The notes: generated by a model not told the origin, from the sequence alone. Positions 52,647-63,235 are shown, counted from the first letter of the stretch. The stretch: 64,000 bases of DNA from Bradyrhizobium sp. SSBR45G (GCF_030159255.1 NZ_BSCT01000012.1:1-64000); one strand, 5' to 3'. A program made the numbers and translations.

Positions 52647-53506
52647 GATTGGCCGCCCCCGCCGGGCGGGTCCTTCGGCTCTTCCAGATAGATGTAGACG
52701 CCGAAATTCCAGCGCGCATCGCCGCCCTTGTCCTTGGCGAGCGCGCGGTTGGCTTCGCGGTTGGCGGTCTTCAGCGCCTCCATCGCGAGCTCGCGGGAGC
52801 GCGCTTCGAGCCGCCTGGCGAGCTTCGGCGACAGCCCGTCATAATGCACCGCGCGCTCCATGAAGCGCGGCGCGGGCTCGGACACGTTGGCGGCCGCGGC
52901 GGCGATGTGGTCATGCAGGTTGCGGCCGAGATAGTACCATTTGCGATCGTCGTCGCCGCGCGGCACGAATCCGGTTTCGGCGAGCACGATGTTGTCATCG
53001 GCGTCGATGGTGACGAGATTGCGGTCGAGCCATTCGTCGAGCACCGCGCGCGGCCGCACGTCCTTGGTGATCGCGGCGACCAGCGCCTCGAACGACGGCG
53101 CATCGCCCTCGGCGGTGCGCGGCAGCGGCAGCGGATCGCCCTTGGCATCGGTGAATTCCGGGGCGGCGAGCCAGTGCGCGATGATGGCGCTGGTGCGCGA
53201 CAACGTCGCTGGCACCACGTTGACAGGTGCGCCGGCACCGCGCAGCCGCGCCACCTCCTTGCGATGGATCCCCGTGAGCAGGCTGACGCGGCTGTCGGTC
53301 TGTTGCTTGCCGTCCAGCGCAAAGTCGTGCTCGGCGACATTCACGAACAGCTCGCGCAGCAGCTGGGCCAGCGCCGGAAACGTGATCCCGCTGCGGATGC
53401 AGAGACGCACGAGCGGACGCAGCAGCCGCGCCAGCGGCGCGTGCAGCTTTGTCGCGGCCAGCGGCTCATGCGCTGACGGCGTCGAGTTCGGGACGTCGGG
53501 GCTCAT
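52643..53506 (-). CDS. DUF6502-type protein, likely regulator with a helix-turn-helix segment
   Basis: A 287-residue soluble protein of the DUF6502 type. Its N-terminal half holds L-R-P-L-V-R-L-C-I-R-S-G-I-T-F-P-A-L-A-Q-L-L-R-E-L-F-V and a helix-turn-helix-like S-R-V-S-L-L-T-G-I-H-R-K-E-V-A-R-L-R. The C-terminal half is helical (Y-Y-L-G-R-N-L-H-D-H-I-A-A, R-F-M-E-R-A-V-H-Y-D-G-L-S). DUF6502 and DUF5666 genes often occur as a pair, as here (four-base overlap). The HTH suggests DNA binding; two matching operators lie between this gene and the divergent glycosyltransferase-permease gene. ATG 53506 is the family-consistent start, although the ribosome-binding site is poor. Confidence 0.8.
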   Translation of the reverse strand: MSPDVPNSTPSAHEPLAATKLHAPLARLLRPLVRLCIRSGITFPALAQLLRELFVNVAEHDFALDGKQQTDSRVSLLTGIHRKEVARLRGAGAPVNVVPATLSRTSAIIAHWLAAPEFTDAKGDPLPLPRTAEGDAPSFEALVAAITKDVRPRAVLDEWLDRNLVTIDADDNIVLAETGFVPRGDDDRKWYYLGRNLHDHIAAAAANVSEPAPRFMERAVHYDGLSPKLARRLEARSRELAMEALKTANREANRALAKDKGGDARWNFGVYIYLEEPKDPPGGGGQS

Positions 53507-53530
53507 CACGGAAACTTTAGCATGGCGGAC

Positions 53531-53591
53531 GTGGGACACAATCCCACTTTTTTCGAGCGACGGATTGACGTGTGAAAAATTCCCACGTAAT
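53531..53591. promoter_or_regulatory. Shared control region with two 6-5-6 inverted repeats
   Basis: Two inverted repeats share one geometry: GTGGGA-5-TCCCAC (53531-53547) and GTGTGA-5-TCCCAC (53570-53586), 39 bases apart. The second lies inside a plus-strand promoter with -35 TTGACG (53565-53570), a 17-base spacer and -10 TAATTG. On the minus strand TTGTGT and TAAAGT, 16 bases apart, form a weaker promoter for the DUF6502 gene, overlapping the first repeat. The sites are likely operators for one dimeric regulator. Confidence 0.6.
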
Positions 53592-53790
53592 TGAGGCCCA
53601 TCTGACCACGGGAACTTCACGATGTTTCCCCATTCGGTACGCGAGCCACTGTTTCGCCCAGCGAACGCCGGGCCTTGTGTTCGAAACGTGCACATTCTGG
53701 TCACCAGGTCGCTCGGGATGGTCCAGCGATCCAAACGATCGTCGACCGCCCCCACGATGCCGAGCCTCTCCCTCCCTGCTGCGAGGATTC

Positions 53791-55710
53791 ATGTCAGCCC
53801 CCTGTGAGCCTGATCGCGTCCCTTCGGTTCTCCACGTCTTCAAGGTCTATTATCCCGACCTCTACGGCGGCACGCTCTCGGTGATCCGCGACATCTGCGC
53901 CGGCGTGAAGCACGCCTTCGCGGCGTCCGTCCTGGTCTGCTCGAATGCCGCGCGTCCGCGCCAGGAGCACCTCGACGGCGTCAGCGTCGAGCGGGTGCAT
54001 TCCTTCGGCGATGTTCTGTCGCTGCCGGTGGCGCCGACCTACCCGGTGCGGCTGTGGCGCCGGATCGCAGCACATGACCTGGTCGCGCTGCATGCGCCGT
54101 TTCCGCTGGCCGATCTCGTGTTCGCCGCTGGTCTCGGCGGCAGCCGCCCGCTGGTGGTGCATTGGCATGCCGACATCGTTTCGCATGCATGGCTGCGCTG
54201 GCTGATCGAGCCGCTGATGCGCAGGACATTGCGGCGGGCCGAGGCGATCATCGTCTCGGACCAGGCACTCGTCGCCAGGACTGCGCTGCTGACTGAATTC
54301 GCCGACAAATGCGTCGTGGTGCCGTTCGGAATCGATCTCTCGAAATTCGCCGGGGCGCCTGCTGTGCCCGCGCAGCACGGCGCTGCGCCGCCGCTGGTTC
54401 TCGCCTGCGGCCGCCTCGTTCGCTACAAGGGCTTCGACGTGCTGATCCGGTCGGCCGCCGATCAGGACTTCCGGGTGTGGATCGTCGGCGAGGGCCGCGA
54501 GCGCCCGCATCTCGAGCAGCTCATCGACAGCCTTGGCCTCGGCGACCGCGTGCGATTGCTCGGCTCGCTGTCCGACGAGGAGCTGCGCCATGCGATGCGC
54601 TCAGCCGATGTGTTTGTGCTGCCCTCGGTCACCGCGGCCGAGACCTTCGGCATTGCGCAGCTGGAGGCGATGGCCGCCGGCCTGCCCGTCATCAACACGT
54701 CGTTGCCGACCGGTGTGCCGCATGTCGCACGCGACGGCATCGAAGCGATCACGGTCGAGCCGGGCGATCCGGTGCAGCTGGCCGGCGCCATCACGACGCT
54801 GCTGGCCGATCCCGAGCGCCGCCGGCGCATGGCAACAGCAGCCCGCGCCCGTGCCGAAACTGCCTACTCGACGGACAACTTCAGGCAGGGCATCGAGCGC
54901 GTCTATCGCCGGGCGATCGTCGCGCATGGCATTGTAAACTCGGCGCGGCCGCAGCGCGGCGGACTGCTCGAACCGGTCCGGATCGCGGCTGCGCTGGCCT
55001 GGTCCGACATGCGTCATCGCTACGTCCGCTCGCTGCTGGGACCGTTCTGGATGTCGATCCAGATGGCGATCATGGTGGCGGTGCTCGGCTCCGTCGTCGG
55101 CCATTTCAGCTCCGCCGGCATGCTGTCGCATCTGCCGATGCTGGCCCTCAGCCTCACCGCCTGGACCTTTCTCAACAGCGTGGTGCTCGACGCAACCACC
55201 GCGCTGCAGGTCTCGGCGAGCCTGATCAAGGACAGGGCGCTCTCGCCGATCGTGTTCCTGTTGCAATGCTGCTTTCGCCAGCTGCTCTTCGCGCTTCACA
55301 ATGCCTCCGTGCCGCTGCTGCTGTGGCTGCTGCTCGCCCCGATGGATGTTGCCGGTACGCTGAAGGCGATGCCCGGCCTCGTGCTGTTCGTCGCCTGCAC
55401 TTTTGCGCTCAGCCTGGTGCTCGGCGCGCTCGCGACGCGTTTCCGGGACCTCAAGCCAATCATCGAGTCGAGCCTGACGCTCGCCTTTCTGGCCTCGCCG
55501 ATCGTGTGGTCGCCGGAGATGGTCGACCGCGGCTCGTTCATCATGCGGTTCAATCCGCTCACGCATCTGTTCGCGATCTGGCGCGATCCGCTGACCACCG
55601 GCCAGGTGCCCGCAGCCAGCGTCCTCTACGTCGTCGTCGTCCTCGCCGTCCTCGGCCTCGCGTGCGTCGCCGCCATCGGACATCTGCGCAAGGCCGCGTT
55701 CTGGATCTGA
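53791..55710 (+). CDS. Fusion of GT4 glycosyltransferase and Wzm-type ABC-2 permease
   Basis: A 639-residue single frame, counted from ATG 53791 with GCGAGGA before it. Residues 1-about 380 are a GT-B, GT4-type glycosyltransferase: Y-Y-P-D-L-Y-G-G-T near the start, G-R-L-V-R-Y-K-G-F, and the nucleotide-sugar motif E-T-F-G-I-A-Q-L-E-A-M-A-A-G near 282-295. Residues about 388-639 are an ABC-2/Wzm-type polysaccharide export permease: R-H-R-Y-V-R-S-L-L-G-P-F-W-M-S-I-Q-M, six hydrophobic segments, F-R-D-L-K-P-I-I-E-S-S-L, and F-N-P-L-T-H-L-F-A-I-W-R-D-P-L. These are normally separate genes. The matching ATPase gene begins four bases later. No stop or frameshift is needed to join them. Confidence 0.87.
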   Translation: MSAPCEPDRVPSVLHVFKVYYPDLYGGTLSVIRDICAGVKHAFAASVLVCSNAARPRQEHLDGVSVERVHSFGDVLSLPVAPTYPVRLWRRIAAHDLVALHAPFPLADLVFAAGLGGSRPLVVHWHADIVSHAWLRWLIEPLMRRTLRRAEAIIVSDQALVARTALLTEFADKCVVVPFGIDLSKFAGAPAVPAQHGAAPPLVLACGRLVRYKGFDVLIRSAADQDFRVWIVGEGRERPHLEQLIDSLGLGDRVRLLGSLSDEELRHAMRSADVFVLPSVTAAETFGIAQLEAMAAGLPVINTSLPTGVPHVARDGIEAITVEPGDPVQLAGAITTLLADPERRRRMATAARARAETAYSTDNFRQGIERVYRRAIVAHGIVNSARPQRGGLLEPVRIAAALAWSDMRHRYVRSLLGPFWMSIQMAIMVAVLGSVVGHFSSAGMLSHLPMLALSLTAWTFLNSVVLDATTALQVSASLIKDRALSPIVFLLQCCFRQLLFALHNASVPLLLWLLLAPMDVAGTLKAMPGLVLFVACTFALSLVLGALATRFRDLKPIIESSLTLAFLASPIVWSPEMVDRGSFIMRFNPLTHLFAIWRDPLTTGQVPAASVLYVVVVLAVLGLACVAAIGHLRKAAFWI

Positions 55711-55713
55711 GCC

Positions 55714-56454
55714 ATGGCAAGAATCCGTCTGAACCAAGTCTCTCTCGATTACCCGCTCTATGGCGCCTACGATTTCTCGATCAAGCGCCGGATGCTGGAT
55801 CGTCTCGTCGGAGACGCCGATGGAACGCGAACGATCCGCGCCATCGACAACATCTCGATCGAGGCTTCGTCGGGAGCGCGCATCGGCCTGTTCGGGCCGA
55901 ACGGCTCCGGCAAGTCCACCCTGTTGCGGCTGGTTGCGGGCGTTTATCCCGCGACCTCCGGCCGCATCGAGATCGAAGGTGAGGTCATGCCGCTGCTCGG
56001 CCTGTCGGCCGGCGCCAATCTCGATTTCATCGCGGACGACAACATCAGCCTGCTGCTGCGGATCAGCGGGCGCAGGCCGACACCCGAGATCATCGATGAA
56101 ATCTGGGCGTTCACCGAGCTCGATGAGCGTATGCGCCGCATTCCGCTTCGCATGTTCTCGTCGGGAATGTTGATGCGCGTGTTGTTCGCCACCGCGACCG
56201 CGTTTCCCGCCGACATCCTGCTGCTCGACGAGTGGCTCAGCGTCGTCGATGAGCAGTTCGCAGCCAAGGCCGAGCAGCGGCTGCTCAAGCTGGTCTCGGC
56301 GGCCGCGATCGTCGTGCTCGCCTCGCATGACCAGGGGCTGCTGCATCGCATCTGTAACGCGATCGTCCGGCTCGAACGCGGCCGTGTCGTCGCGACGGTC
56401 CCGGTCACTTCGTCATCCACGGCGCGCGCCCATCTTCAGGAGATTTGTGCATGA
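55714..56454 (+). CDS. Wzt-type ABC transporter ATP-binding protein (short form)
   Basis: A 246-residue ATPase for polysaccharide export. Walker A is G-P-N-G-S-G-K-S-T near 61-69, the signature is F-S-S-G-M-L-M-R-V near 148-156 (the polysaccharide-exporter variant of LSGGQ), and Walker B is I-L-L-L-D-E-W-L. It lacks the C-terminal carbohydrate-binding extension of chain-terminator-recognising Wzt (about 400 residues), so it is of the short KpsT/TagH type. It pairs with the permease half of the upstream fusion. It overlaps the next glycosyltransferase gene by four bases. Confidence 0.93.
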   Translation: MARIRLNQVSLDYPLYGAYDFSIKRRMLDRLVGDADGTRTIRAIDNISIEASSGARIGLFGPNGSGKSTLLRLVAGVYPATSGRIEIEGEVMPLLGLSAGANLDFIADDNISLLLRISGRRPTPEIIDEIWAFTELDERMRRIPLRMFSSGMLMRVLFATATAFPADILLLDEWLSVVDEQFAAKAEQRLLKLVSAAAIVVLASHDQGLLHRICNAIVRLERGRVVATVPVTSSSTARAHLQEICA

Positions 56455-57872
56455 CACGGATTCTGGTCGTCAGCGAGGCGCTGGGGGAGCCGAACCACAA
56501 GCGCGGCATCTTCCATTTCACCCGCGAGCTGCTGCGCTCGCTCGCCAACGACGGTCACGAGCTGACCTTGCTGGTGGAGACGACCCGGCGCTATCGCAAG
56601 CTGCGCAAGCGTCAGCAGCAGGCCCGTCTGTTGCCGTCGGAGTCCCGGCTGATCGAGCTTCTGGCGCTGTATCGGTTCCTCGACGAGGCCGACATGAACG
56701 CGCAGTCGGCGCGTGGCGGCTTGCGCCAGACCATCGACTGGTTTCGAAGCCGCGTGACCGTATCAGTCTCGTGGGAGTTCTGCCTCTGCTTCATGCGGGC
56801 CATGGGCCTGCCGCGCCCGCGCCACCGCTCGATCGAGAACCGGACCCGCGGACTGGAATACATCCCGCCAGACTTGCGTCATCTCGAGCTGTTTCGCAGC
56901 TTCCTGCTCGAGCCCGGCTTCTACAGCTATCAGGATAGTTCGGCGTTCTTCCGGCTGCCTCCGCCACGCATCGACGCACGCGGCTACGACATCATCCTGG
57001 TCGACACGCCGACGCGGGTCGCGGTCAGGCGTGATCCGGAAGCGCGCGTGATCTGCGTGGTTCACGATCTGCTGCCGCTCACCGATCTCAAGCTGAGCGA
57101 CGCCGCAACGCAGCTGTTCCTGTCGCGGCTCGCGACCAGCGTCGAGCAGGCCGACGAACTGGCGTTCGTGTCGAACTACAGCCTCGAACGATTCAGGGAG
57201 CTGATGCCGCACCATGCGCATCGGCCCGCGCGCGTCGTCTATCCGCGAACCCGCTTCGACGACGTTCATCCGGTGGCGGCGCAGGCCCCCCGCACCGAGC
57301 GGCCGACCTTCGTCGTCATCGTCTCTGCGGAGCCGAGGAAGAATCTGGAGGCCCTGACCCGCGCCTTTCGCCGGCTTCCGCAGGCGGACCTGGTCGTGAT
57401 CGGCTATGCGGGAAAGGCTCAGCGGGCAGGTGGCCTGCCGCCCAACGTCCGCTTTGCCGGCTATGTCGATGAGCAGGACAAGCTGACGCTGATCGCGGAT
57501 GCGCATGGCCTGATCATGCCGAGCTTCGCGGAGGGATTTGGCGTTCCGATCATCGAGGCGCTGGCCGCGAATACTCCGGTGCTGTGCTCGGACATCCCGG
57601 TGTTTCGTGAAGTGGCGGGTGATCTCGCGGAGTATTTCGATCCCTTCTCGACCAGCTCGATTTGCGATGCGGTCAATCGGGCGCTGCTTCAGCAGGACGA
57701 TTGGCGCCAGAAAATCGCCGAGCGGCGGGGGGAGCTGGCGGCGCGGTTCGGTCATCACAGCCAGGCGCGCGATCTGCTCGGACCACCGGCAGGCGCGCCG
57801 GCCGCGGGCGGACGATCGACGTCTGAGACGCCGTTAGCCGGGTCCGAGCGTCTGGCGACCCAGGTGGTCTGA
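56451..57872 (+). CDS. GT4-family glycosyltransferase
   Basis: A 473-residue GT4-type transferase, counted from ATG 56451 with an AGGAG eight bases upstream. The N-terminal half has a helical insertion (R-R-Y-R-K-L-R-K-R-Q-Q-Q-A-R). The C-terminal domain carries S-A-E-P-R-K-N-L-E-A-L-T-R-A-F, I-G-Y-A-G-K-A, and P-S-F-A-E-G-F-G-V-P-I-I-E-A-L-A-A-N-T-P-V-L, the nucleotide-sugar site with the E-x7-E pattern. The donor and acceptor are unknown. The stop precedes the O-antigen ligase/polymerase gene by one base. Confidence 0.92.
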   Translation: MTRILVVSEALGEPNHKRGIFHFTRELLRSLANDGHELTLLVETTRRYRKLRKRQQQARLLPSESRLIELLALYRFLDEADMNAQSARGGLRQTIDWFRSRVTVSVSWEFCLCFMRAMGLPRPRHRSIENRTRGLEYIPPDLRHLELFRSFLLEPGFYSYQDSSAFFRLPPPRIDARGYDIILVDTPTRVAVRRDPEARVICVVHDLLPLTDLKLSDAATQLFLSRLATSVEQADELAFVSNYSLERFRELMPHHAHRPARVVYPRTRFDDVHPVAAQAPRTERPTFVVIVSAEPRKNLEALTRAFRRLPQADLVVIGYAGKAQRAGGLPPNVRFAGYVDEQDKLTLIADAHGLIMPSFAEGFGVPIIEALAANTPVLCSDIPVFREVAGDLAEYFDPFSTSSICDAVNRALLQQDDWRQKIAERRGELAARFGHHSQARDLLGPPAGAPAAGGRSTSETPLAGSERLATQVV

Positions 57873-57873
57873 C

Positions 57874-59190
57874 ATGTTCCAGGAGACGTACCTCATGCAT
57901 ATCGAGGCGGGTTCGTCGCATCGGACCGTCAACGCTTGCGCGATATCGCAGTCGCTGCTCGAGGCGCCGGCCTATCTTCGCGTTGCCGACACGATGGTGG
58001 TGCTGACGGCCGCCGCGCTGCCCTGGTCGACGACGGCGACCGCCGTCTTCATGATGGCGTGGCTGATCCTGATCATCCCGACGATCGACTGGGACGAGCT
58101 GGTCCGTGGCCTCGCAGCCCCGGCCTGCGCTCTGCCACTGGCGTTCTTTGTGCTCGCCGACATCGGCGTCTTGTGGTCTGGCGGCCCGTGGGAAGCGGGC
58201 TTGCGCGGCCTGAACCCGGTTTCCAAGCTGCTGCTGGTCCCGTTGCTGCTGTATCATTTCAGGCGATCGCAGCGCGCGCACTGGGTTCTCGCGGGCTTTG
58301 TCGGCTCTTGCACGGTGCTGATGGCGCTATCATGGATCGTCCTCGTCGATCCGACCTGGAAGGTTACGGCAACGGCCTCGGCCGGTGTGCCGGTCAAGAA
58401 CTACATCGATCAGAGCCAGGAATTTGCGCTTTGCGCCTTTGCTCTTGCCGCACCGCTGCTGATGGAATGGAAGCGGCGCCGGTTTCTGATGGCAGCCGGT
58501 CTGCTGGCGCTGATCATCGCCTTCCTCGCCAATCTGCTGTTCGTCGCATCGGCGCGGACGGCCCTGATCTACATGCCAGTGCTTCTGGTGCTGTTCGCGG
58601 TGCGTCATCTCGGCCGCCGCGCCATGCTCGCGGTGCTCACGGGTGCCGTCGTCGTCACCGGCCTGGTCTGGTCGACGTCGCCCTATCTCCGTCAGCGTGT
58701 CGGCGACGTCGCGATCGAGTATCGCGCATTCGATGCCAACGTCCCGGCTTCGACCGCGCAGAGACTGATGTACTGGCAGAAGTCCATCAAATTCATTGCC
58801 GAGGCGCCTCTGCTTGGACATGGCACCGGCTCGATCCAGCAATTGTTCGAGAGCGACGCGGTGGGGCAGACCGGTCTGCGGGCCGAGGTCGTCAACAATC
58901 CTCACAACCAGACTCTCAACGTCGCCATCCAATGGGGGCTCGCCGGTGTCCTCCTCCTCTATGCGATGTGGTCATTCCATCTGCGGATGTTTCTGGCCAA
59001 GAGCACGGTCGCCTGGATCGGGCTTGCCGTGGTGGTGCAGAACGTCGTCAGCTCGCTGCTGAACTCTCATCTTTTCGATTTCAATGCAGGCTGGATGTAT
59101 GTGATCGGTGTCGGCGTTGCCGGCGGGGCAGTCCTCGGCCACGCACGCCAGGTCGACCCGCAGGAGCGGCCCACGTCTGCAGATCATTGA
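57874..59190 (+). CDS. O-antigen ligase/polymerase (Wzy/WaaL-type) membrane protein
   Basis: A 438-residue polytopic membrane protein with ten or so hydrophobic segments. The large periplasmic loop contains the hallmark of this family, L-G-H-G-T-G-S-I near residues 310-317 and N-N-P-H-N-Q-T-L-N-V-A-I-Q-W-G near 333-347, where the His and Arg/Gln residues act in ligase or polymerase catalysis. It would join or polymerise lipid-linked glycan made by the neighbouring transferases. The start may be ATG 57874 or ATG 57895, the latter with CCAGGAG upstream. It is the last gene of the cluster. Confidence 0.88.
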   Translation: MFQETYLMHIEAGSSHRTVNACAISQSLLEAPAYLRVADTMVVLTAAALPWSTTATAVFMMAWLILIIPTIDWDELVRGLAAPACALPLAFFVLADIGVLWSGGPWEAGLRGLNPVSKLLLVPLLLYHFRRSQRAHWVLAGFVGSCTVLMALSWIVLVDPTWKVTATASAGVPVKNYIDQSQEFALCAFALAAPLLMEWKRRRFLMAAGLLALIIAFLANLLFVASARTALIYMPVLLVLFAVRHLGRRAMLAVLTGAVVVTGLVWSTSPYLRQRVGDVAIEYRAFDANVPASTAQRLMYWQKSIKFIAEAPLLGHGTGSIQQLFESDAVGQTGLRAEVVNNPHNQTLNVAIQWGLAGVLLLYAMWSFHLRMFLAKSTVAWIGLAVVVQNVVSSLLNSHLFDFNAGWMYVIGVGVAGGAVLGHARQVDPQERPTSADH

Positions 59191-59341
59191 AAGGCCAAGG
59201 ACGGCAACGTCGGTCGCCGCGCCGCGCGGCGCTCCGCAGGTCCCAGACGCATCTCGTGCAGCCTGAAAACTTGGGCCGATCTGCAGATCGGCGGAATGGG
59301 CGTACTTTCCGCCAGCCCGCAATGTGCCGGTTTGGGTGGAG

Positions 59342-59790
59342 TGATTTGCCCGACGGGCGGCCGCTGCGAATTCTGTCCAGGTCTGCGGAAAAAAAGAATC
59401 AGCTTGCGTCGTCGGGCAAATCAGCCTCATTGATTGCCGCGTCCCGTCCCACGAGAGGGGCGTACGCGTCGTCACGGATGTCGGGTGCGGGATGCGATGG
59501 CCGTAAGGGTGGCGCCGGACGAGCGCTGCCGTTGCGGACGGCGAAGTCGTGTGGTCCTGGCGCCCCGATGCTGGCGTCAAGGTCGCGGGAGCCGATGAGC
59601 TGCGCGGCCGACAGGGGCAAGAAAGCCGGTCCCTGGGGAGATCACGTATAAGACGTAAAGCCATCGCGCAGGGAAGGCCGGATGTTCGGCTCGTACCTGT
59701 GGTGACTATTGCGTGCTTTCCTGCACGCAACCACGGGTGCAGTCGGCGCCCGGCCTTCTCTGCGCCCTCTCATGTTTTCGAGGGCGGACA
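59342..59790 (+). repeat. Dispersed structured repeat, copy C (most complete)
   Basis: This copy begins with a perfect inverted pair TGATTTGCCCGAC (59342-59354) and GTCGGGCAAATCA (59411-59423). It then carries GAGAGGGGCGTACGCG, GGATGCGATGG, GCGGACGGCGAAGTCG-TGTGGTCCTGG, GGCAAGAAAGCCGGTCCC and CGTATAAG, and ends in the hairpin spanning 59666-59765 with inner stem TTGCGTGC/GCACGCAA. Compare copies A and B. 59191-59341 and 59791-59860 hold no gene I can support. Confidence 0.82.
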
Positions 59791-59922
59791 ATATCGCAGA
59801 ACTCGGGCGATTGATGCCGCGAGACCGCGACCGCTCGTCCTCATGCTGTTTGATAGGTAGATCGGATCGTTGCGCTCGCAATGACGGAGGAATTGAGCCT
59901 GCCGCGCGCTCGCATCTATGAC

Positions 59923-59983
59923 GGTGGGCACGTCGCGATGCGCAACGCTGACGCGTTGCGATCGCGTCTTCGCCCACCCTACC
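59923..59983. repeat. Palindrome adjoining the NlpC/P60 gene
   Basis: A large palindrome runs from GGTGGGCACGTCGCG (59923) to CGCCCACCCTACC (to 59983), with a core CGCAACGC-TGAC-GCGTTGCG. It is a divergent member of the GTAGGGTGGGC family seen at 42049-42139. The gene on the minus strand ends 3 bases beyond, so the palindrome could serve as its terminator. Confidence 0.65.
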
Positions 59984-59985
59984 AA

Positions 59986-60826
59986 CTAATCGAAGAGCCG
60001 TCTGATCGCGAGCACGTCGCTGCCGCCGGCCTTGATGCGCGCGATCGCCTCTTGCGTCGGCTCGATCGCGGTCGCCATGTGAAACGCGTTGGCGTGCACG
60101 ATCGTGTTGGCATCGCGCACGATGGCGACATGGCCCTTCCAGAAGATGAGGTCGCCGCGGAGGAGCTGCTGCTGCTCGCTGTCATCGAGGCTGCGTCCGA
60201 GCGCGTCGCGTTGCATGTCGCTGTCGCGCGGGCACGCCATGCCTGCAACATTCAACGATACCTGCACCAGACCCGAGCAGTCGATGCCGAGACTGCTCTT
60301 GCCGCCCCACAGATAGGGCGTGCCGACGAAGCGCTCGGCGACGGCGACGTAGTCGGGCTCGACATGAGCGAGCGGGGCGACATGCTGCTTCGGAATGAAC
60401 TGGCCGTCCGCGGTCACGACGAAGCTCGCCTCCTCGCGGGTCACCGCAATGGTCGAGCCCATCACCAGCGTGTCGGCCGGTGGCAGCTTGATCGACGGCC
60501 CCAGGAACGCGAAGCTGCGCAACGCGGTGATCCTGTGCGTCGGAGCCGCGGTCGGCGTGGCGAGCGCCTGCTCCGGCAGCCAGCCGACATAATGATCGGC
60601 GTCGAGCTGGCCCCAGGCCCAGCCCTCGCCGTTGCGGTCATAGATCGTGACGCGCTCGCCCTTCAGCGCCTGCGTCGCCTGCTCGGCGCCGGAGAACGGC
60701 TGCTGGCGCAGCGGTGCGATGGCATCGACGACGACCCGCGCCTCGCCGTCGACAAAGCGCGCGGCCGACACCTGGCCCTCGAGATGCTTCGCCGCGATAT
60801 CGCCGCGCGCCGGCGTGATCCGCGGA

Positions 60827-60834
<8 letters not shown>
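59986..60834 (-). CDS. NlpC/P60 family cell-wall hydrolase
   Basis: A 282-residue protein with an N-terminal SH3-like region (about 30-145, with Y-D-R-N-G-E-G-W-A-W-G-Q-L) and a C-terminal NlpC/P60 catalytic domain. The catalytic Cys is in I-D-C186-S-G-L-V-Q, the His in G-H235-V-A-I-V, and the third residue is probably His 247 (V-H-A-N-A-F). The family cleaves peptide stems of peptidoglycan, often D-Glu-mDAP bonds. No signal peptide is visible, so it may act on recycled or imported muropeptides in the cytoplasm. It overlaps the upstream aminopeptidase gene by eight bases (60827-60834). Confidence 0.9.
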
Positions 60835-62209
<1,375 letters not shown>

Positions 62210-62407
62210 GCCTAATGGTTCCTTGCGTGGCGCGCGCTGCAGGCAGACTTCGCAGAGTTTGACGGCCGCTGCAATCGCGCCGGCCGCATCGCCCGCAAAC
62301 CGGCGCAGCCGTCACAGCCGCGCCCGCGTCACGCCATTAACCGGCTGTTAGCGTTAACAGTTTATTGCTGGCGCGTTCAATCCGCTCGTCCCTCGAGTCC
62401 CGTGACA

Positions 62408-63229
62408 ATGCGTCAGCAGCCTTCCATCCGCCGGCTCCTCGCGTCGGCCGCGTTCGCCGCTCTCATCGCCGCCGGCCTCGGCGGCTGCCAGACCGTGTCC
62501 GACATCACGGGCTCGCTGGGCAGCCGGGCCGAGCAGCCGCGCGCGCCCGAGACGCCGCAGCGTGCGGCCGAGGTCTATGGCGAGCGCTACCGCGCCAACC
62601 CCAAGGATGGGGCGACCGCGATCGCCTATGGGCAGGCGCTGCGCAACAACGGCCAGCGCGAGCAGGCCGTCGCCGTGCTGGAGCAGGCCACGCTGGCCAG
62701 CCCCGGCAACAAGGCCGTGCTCGCCGCCTATGGCCGGGCGCTCGCTGACAACGGCAATTTCAAGCTGGCCTTCGACGTGCTGGCGCGCGCCCACTCGCCC
62801 GACAATCCGGACTGGAAGCTGCTCTCGGTGCAGGGGACGGTGCTGGACCAGATGGGCCGCCACGACGAGGCGCGGCGCTACTACGACAGCGCGCTGAAGA
62901 TCGTGCCGGGCGAGCCGTCGGTGCTGTCCAATCTCGGCCTGTCCTACATGCTGACGCGGGAGCTGCCGAAGGCCGAGGAGGCGCTGCGCCAGGCCTATGG
63001 CTCGCAGAAGGCAGACGCGCGGGTGCGCCAGAACCTCGCGCTCGTCGTCGGCCTGCAGGGGCGGTTCAGCGAAGCCGAGCAGATTGCGCGCGCCGACCTG
63101 CCGCCCGACGAGGCCGCCGCCAACGTCGCCTATCTCAAGCAGATGATCCAGGGGCAGCGCGAAGGCCAGGGCAAGGGCAAGGCGCGGAATGCGGTGCCGA
63201 TGGCGGCGCTCAACCAGCCGGACCAGTAA
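62408..63229 (+). CDS. TPR-repeat lipoprotein, TadD-like
   Basis: A 273-residue protein, counted from ATG 62408; a GTG at 62402 is possible. A signal peptide ending in the lipobox A-G-L-G-G-C (Cys near residue 27) makes it a lipoprotein. Tetratricopeptide repeats follow: A-V-L-E-Q-A-T-L-A-S-P-G-N-K-A-V-L-A-A-Y-G-R-A-L, G-R-H-D-E-A-R-R-Y-Y-D-S-A-L-K-I-V-P-G-E-P-S-V-L-S-N-L-G-L-S-Y. TadD-like proteins pilot the Flp pilus secretin, but no tad genes are in the window. A small inverted repeat CTGTTA-GCGT-TAACAG (62345-62360) lies about 48 bases before it. Confidence 0.87.
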   Translation: MRQQPSIRRLLASAAFAALIAAGLGGCQTVSDITGSLGSRAEQPRAPETPQRAAEVYGERYRANPKDGATAIAYGQALRNNGQREQAVAVLEQATLASPGNKAVLAAYGRALADNGNFKLAFDVLARAHSPDNPDWKLLSVQGTVLDQMGRHDEARRYYDSALKIVPGEPSVLSNLGLSYMLTRELPKAEEALRQAYGSQKADARVRQNLALVVGLQGRFSEAEQIARADLPPDEAAANVAYLKQMIQGQREGQGKGKARNAVPMAALNQPDQ

Positions 63230-63235
63230 GCGCGA

